64,000 nucleotides of DNA, taken from contig OZ316899.1 of NCBI GenBank assembly GCA_973895155.1, forward strand, positions 12,896,001 to 12,960,000, in the 5' to 3' direction. Under the pieces are notes generated by a model that saw only the letters and a program-made list of their open reading frames with translations, was not told the DNA's origin and made no database searches. Below, piece after piece: positions 62,476 through 64,000 of the stretch (positions are counted from its first letter, which is position 1; every line of letters begins with the position of its first letter). A program made the position numbers and the translations under genes. The stretch is from Marsupella aquatica (Eukaryota > Marchantiophyta).

Positions 62476-63490
62476 CTATTTTGTTGTTATCTCAATTCTT
62501 GAGGGTGTATTGGCAGCAGGTATGTGAGACCTTGTAACCTTTGCTGCATCTGCAAAAGAGTCTGGGAGTTGTTCCATCATCCGCAGCAGGTGGAGAGTCC
62601 TTTGTACTTCTGTATCTGTTTGTGCCATTCTAGGGTCGTTCCAGAAATTGGACTGTATTTGCCATTGCACTTTTGTTAGTGCCTTCTGATTTAGTCCTGT
62701 CTGTACGCTTAGTGTGGGAAAAACATTTTCGAAGAAGTGGCAGTCTGAGAATCTTGCTTTGAATACATCTGCTGTTGTGGGCTCGAGATACCGTATGATT
62801 GATATCGAGTCAAAGCCTATGTATATTCCTTTCTGCCGTTGGGGGCCAAGTTTGGTACACTTAGGACCCATGATAGGCACTAACACTTGACAGCCGAAGG
62901 TTCGCAGATGTGAGATGTCGGGAATAGTTCCATATGCTAAATGGTGAGGCGTGCTCGTATTGAATGCCGATGGCCAATACTGGAGCATCGCTGCTGCATG
63001 TAGGATAGCGTGTCCCCAGGCAGAATGAGGTAAATTTGATTGCATGAGCATAGGGCGGGCGATCATTTGTAATCGCTTGATTAAGGACTCTGCTATCCCA
63101 TTTTGAAAGTGAACATAGGGGACGGGGCACTAAGTGTCAATGCCGGCAGACGTACAGAAGTCGTCAAATGTTTTGGAGGTAAATTTGCCGGCGTTGTCCA
63201 CCTGAAGTATTTTGATAGGGTGGTCCAAAAATTGGGCCTTCAGTTTTAAGATGTGAGCCAGTATCCGGGCGAAAACCAGGTTGCGTGTGGAGAGTAGGGA
63301 GACCTGTGACCACTTAGAGGAGGCATCGATTATGGCCAGGAAAAATTGGAAAGGTCCGCTGGGTGGGTCAATTGGTCCACACACATCCGCGTGGACCCTC
63401 TCGAGGAAATTTGGGATTCTGTTTTCTGTTGTCGGTGGTGAAGGTCTGGTTATAAATTTGCCTTGTGAGCATGGCAAGCATGATCCCTTC
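62476..63490 (-). pseudogene. Copia D integrase
   Basis: The zinc ligands CLPC (about 63480) are followed by FLERVHADVCGPIDPPSGPF (first catalytic Asp) and HPIKILQVDNAGKFTSKTFD (second Asp, N-A-G in place of N-G-G). A stop TAG/TAA lies near 63130, then QNGIAESLIKRLQMIARPML holds the catalytic Glu block. ILHAAAMLQYWPSAFNT and the linker EVQRTLHLLRMMEQLPDSFA complete it. There is one in-frame stop only. The core triad is still readable. The GAG-pre-integrase lies in another frame, so a frameshift sits near 63490. Confidence 0.88.
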
Positions 63491-64000
63491 ATGGCAGGGG
63501 GTGGACTGTATGTGGAATGCCTTTAGTGTCTTTGATGATTTTCTGGAACATCGTTGTACCTGGGTGGCCCAATCTTCTGTGCCAGGTTTCTGTAATGGTG
63601 TAGGCCTGTGCTTCCATGTGGAAGCTGTGTATTTTGGTAATGTAGAAGCCAGCTGGATATGTTGCTAGTGTCTCTTTAATCTCTGTACCTCTAGGGGTAT
63701 AGCATATGATGTGCAGTACTTCTTGTGCGTTTGTTGTGTCCATATGAGCATGCAGGCCATTGTCTTGGATATCTCTGAAGCTCAGAAGGTTTCTTGTGGC
63801 TCTTGGAGCGTATATGGCCGCTTTATGTTTATTGTTGTTCCATTTGGTAGAAAAATCATGGTTGGGCCATACCCCTCTTTGATCTGCTTCTGTCCTGTTA
63901 TTGTTGTGACATTCCAATGTGAGGGGGTGATTTGTTTGAAGTATTCTTTTCTGCGCAGAATTGAGTGGGAAGTCCCGTTGTCGACCACGCAGGAGCTGTT
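63490..64000 (-). pseudogene. Copia D protease remnant and GAG-pre-integrase
   Basis: At the right edge VVDNGTSHSILRRKEYFKQI replaces the protease D-S-G with D-N-G. TITGQKQIKEGYGPTMIFLP, AIYAPRATRNLLSFRDIQDN and ETWHRRLGHPGTTMFQKIIK are the usual GAG-pre-integrase blocks, with the His pair of the integrase zinc domain. Gag lies beyond the window. Confidence 0.85.

Larger units (their letters stand above)
57454..64000 (-). mobile_element. Ty1/copia element D (minus), running off the right edge
   Basis: The 3' LTR is 57454-57603 (starts TGTTGAAACACC on plus, ends GGGTTATAACA) with CTCCCCCTTGGG next to it as the reversed polypurine tract. Coding order on minus is a protease remnant at the right edge, GAG-pre-integrase, integrase, RT and RNase H. 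It inserted into the 5' LTR of G1. It is the only copia here that keeps an integrase core. It is interrupted by an AT-rich insertion at 58817-60799. Confidence 0.9.

Noticed and set aside
1-64000. tRNA, rRNA or other structured RNA genes
   Set aside because: I looked for tRNA-like A/B boxes and rRNA blocks and recognised none. A covariance-model scan would be decisive.

Overview
The window looks like intergenic heterochromatin from a large, repeat-rich land-plant genome. The basis is plant-type Ty1/copia, Ty3/gypsy (including a chromodomain element), L1-type LINE and Mutator-like (MULE) sequences, plus GT-AG introns. I cannot name the species. I see no ordinary host gene: nearly every supported coding segment belongs to a mobile element. 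Many elements can be delimited to the base by target-site duplications (TSDs), so the order of insertion can be read.

Layout. (1) 1-9516: an old Ty3/gypsy element on + (gag, protease, degenerate integrase zinc region, LTR), split inside gag by a deleted second gypsy element (1378-7132) with a 4.6-kb LTR. (2) 9517-11438: unassigned DNA. (3) 11439-12293 and 37454-~39490: a chromovirus fragment whose chromodomain is split by a 25.2-kb MULE (12294-37444, 9-bp TSD). (4) The MULE carries a five-exon Ulp1-type protease gene on -, a transposase relic on +, and dozens of copies of a 19-bp near-perfect palindrome. Three later insertions lie inside it: a solo LTR (15537-19374) and two integrase-deleted copia elements (24950-30094 and 33194-36822). 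(5) ~39490-57453: a Ty3/gypsy element on -, split inside gag by an L1 LINE (42117-55764, 16-bp TSD). The LINE is itself split by two solo LTRs (43179-46805 and 51630-55605). (6) 57454-64000: a copia element on - running off the window, with an AT-rich Helitron-like insertion in its RNase H region.

Three things stand out. First, every large LTR here (three solo LTRs, one full LTR, two LTR fragments) encodes a related protein INSIDE the LTR: a helical N-terminus, a gag-like or plant-mobile-like domain, a low-complexity linker and a C-terminal coiled coil. In two solo LTRs this reading frame is intact although the host elements around them are decayed. Second, the MULE is saturated with one palindrome in arrays at both ends, between its two genes and in most introns. 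The palindrome stays constant while the spacer differs by locus, and I do not see it outside the MULE or in the elements nested in it. Third, the MULE protease gene appears to be a composite: a ParB-like motif, a possible methyltransferase-like half-domain and a C48 Ulp1 catalytic domain.

All domain calls come from motif reading. No similarity search was run.
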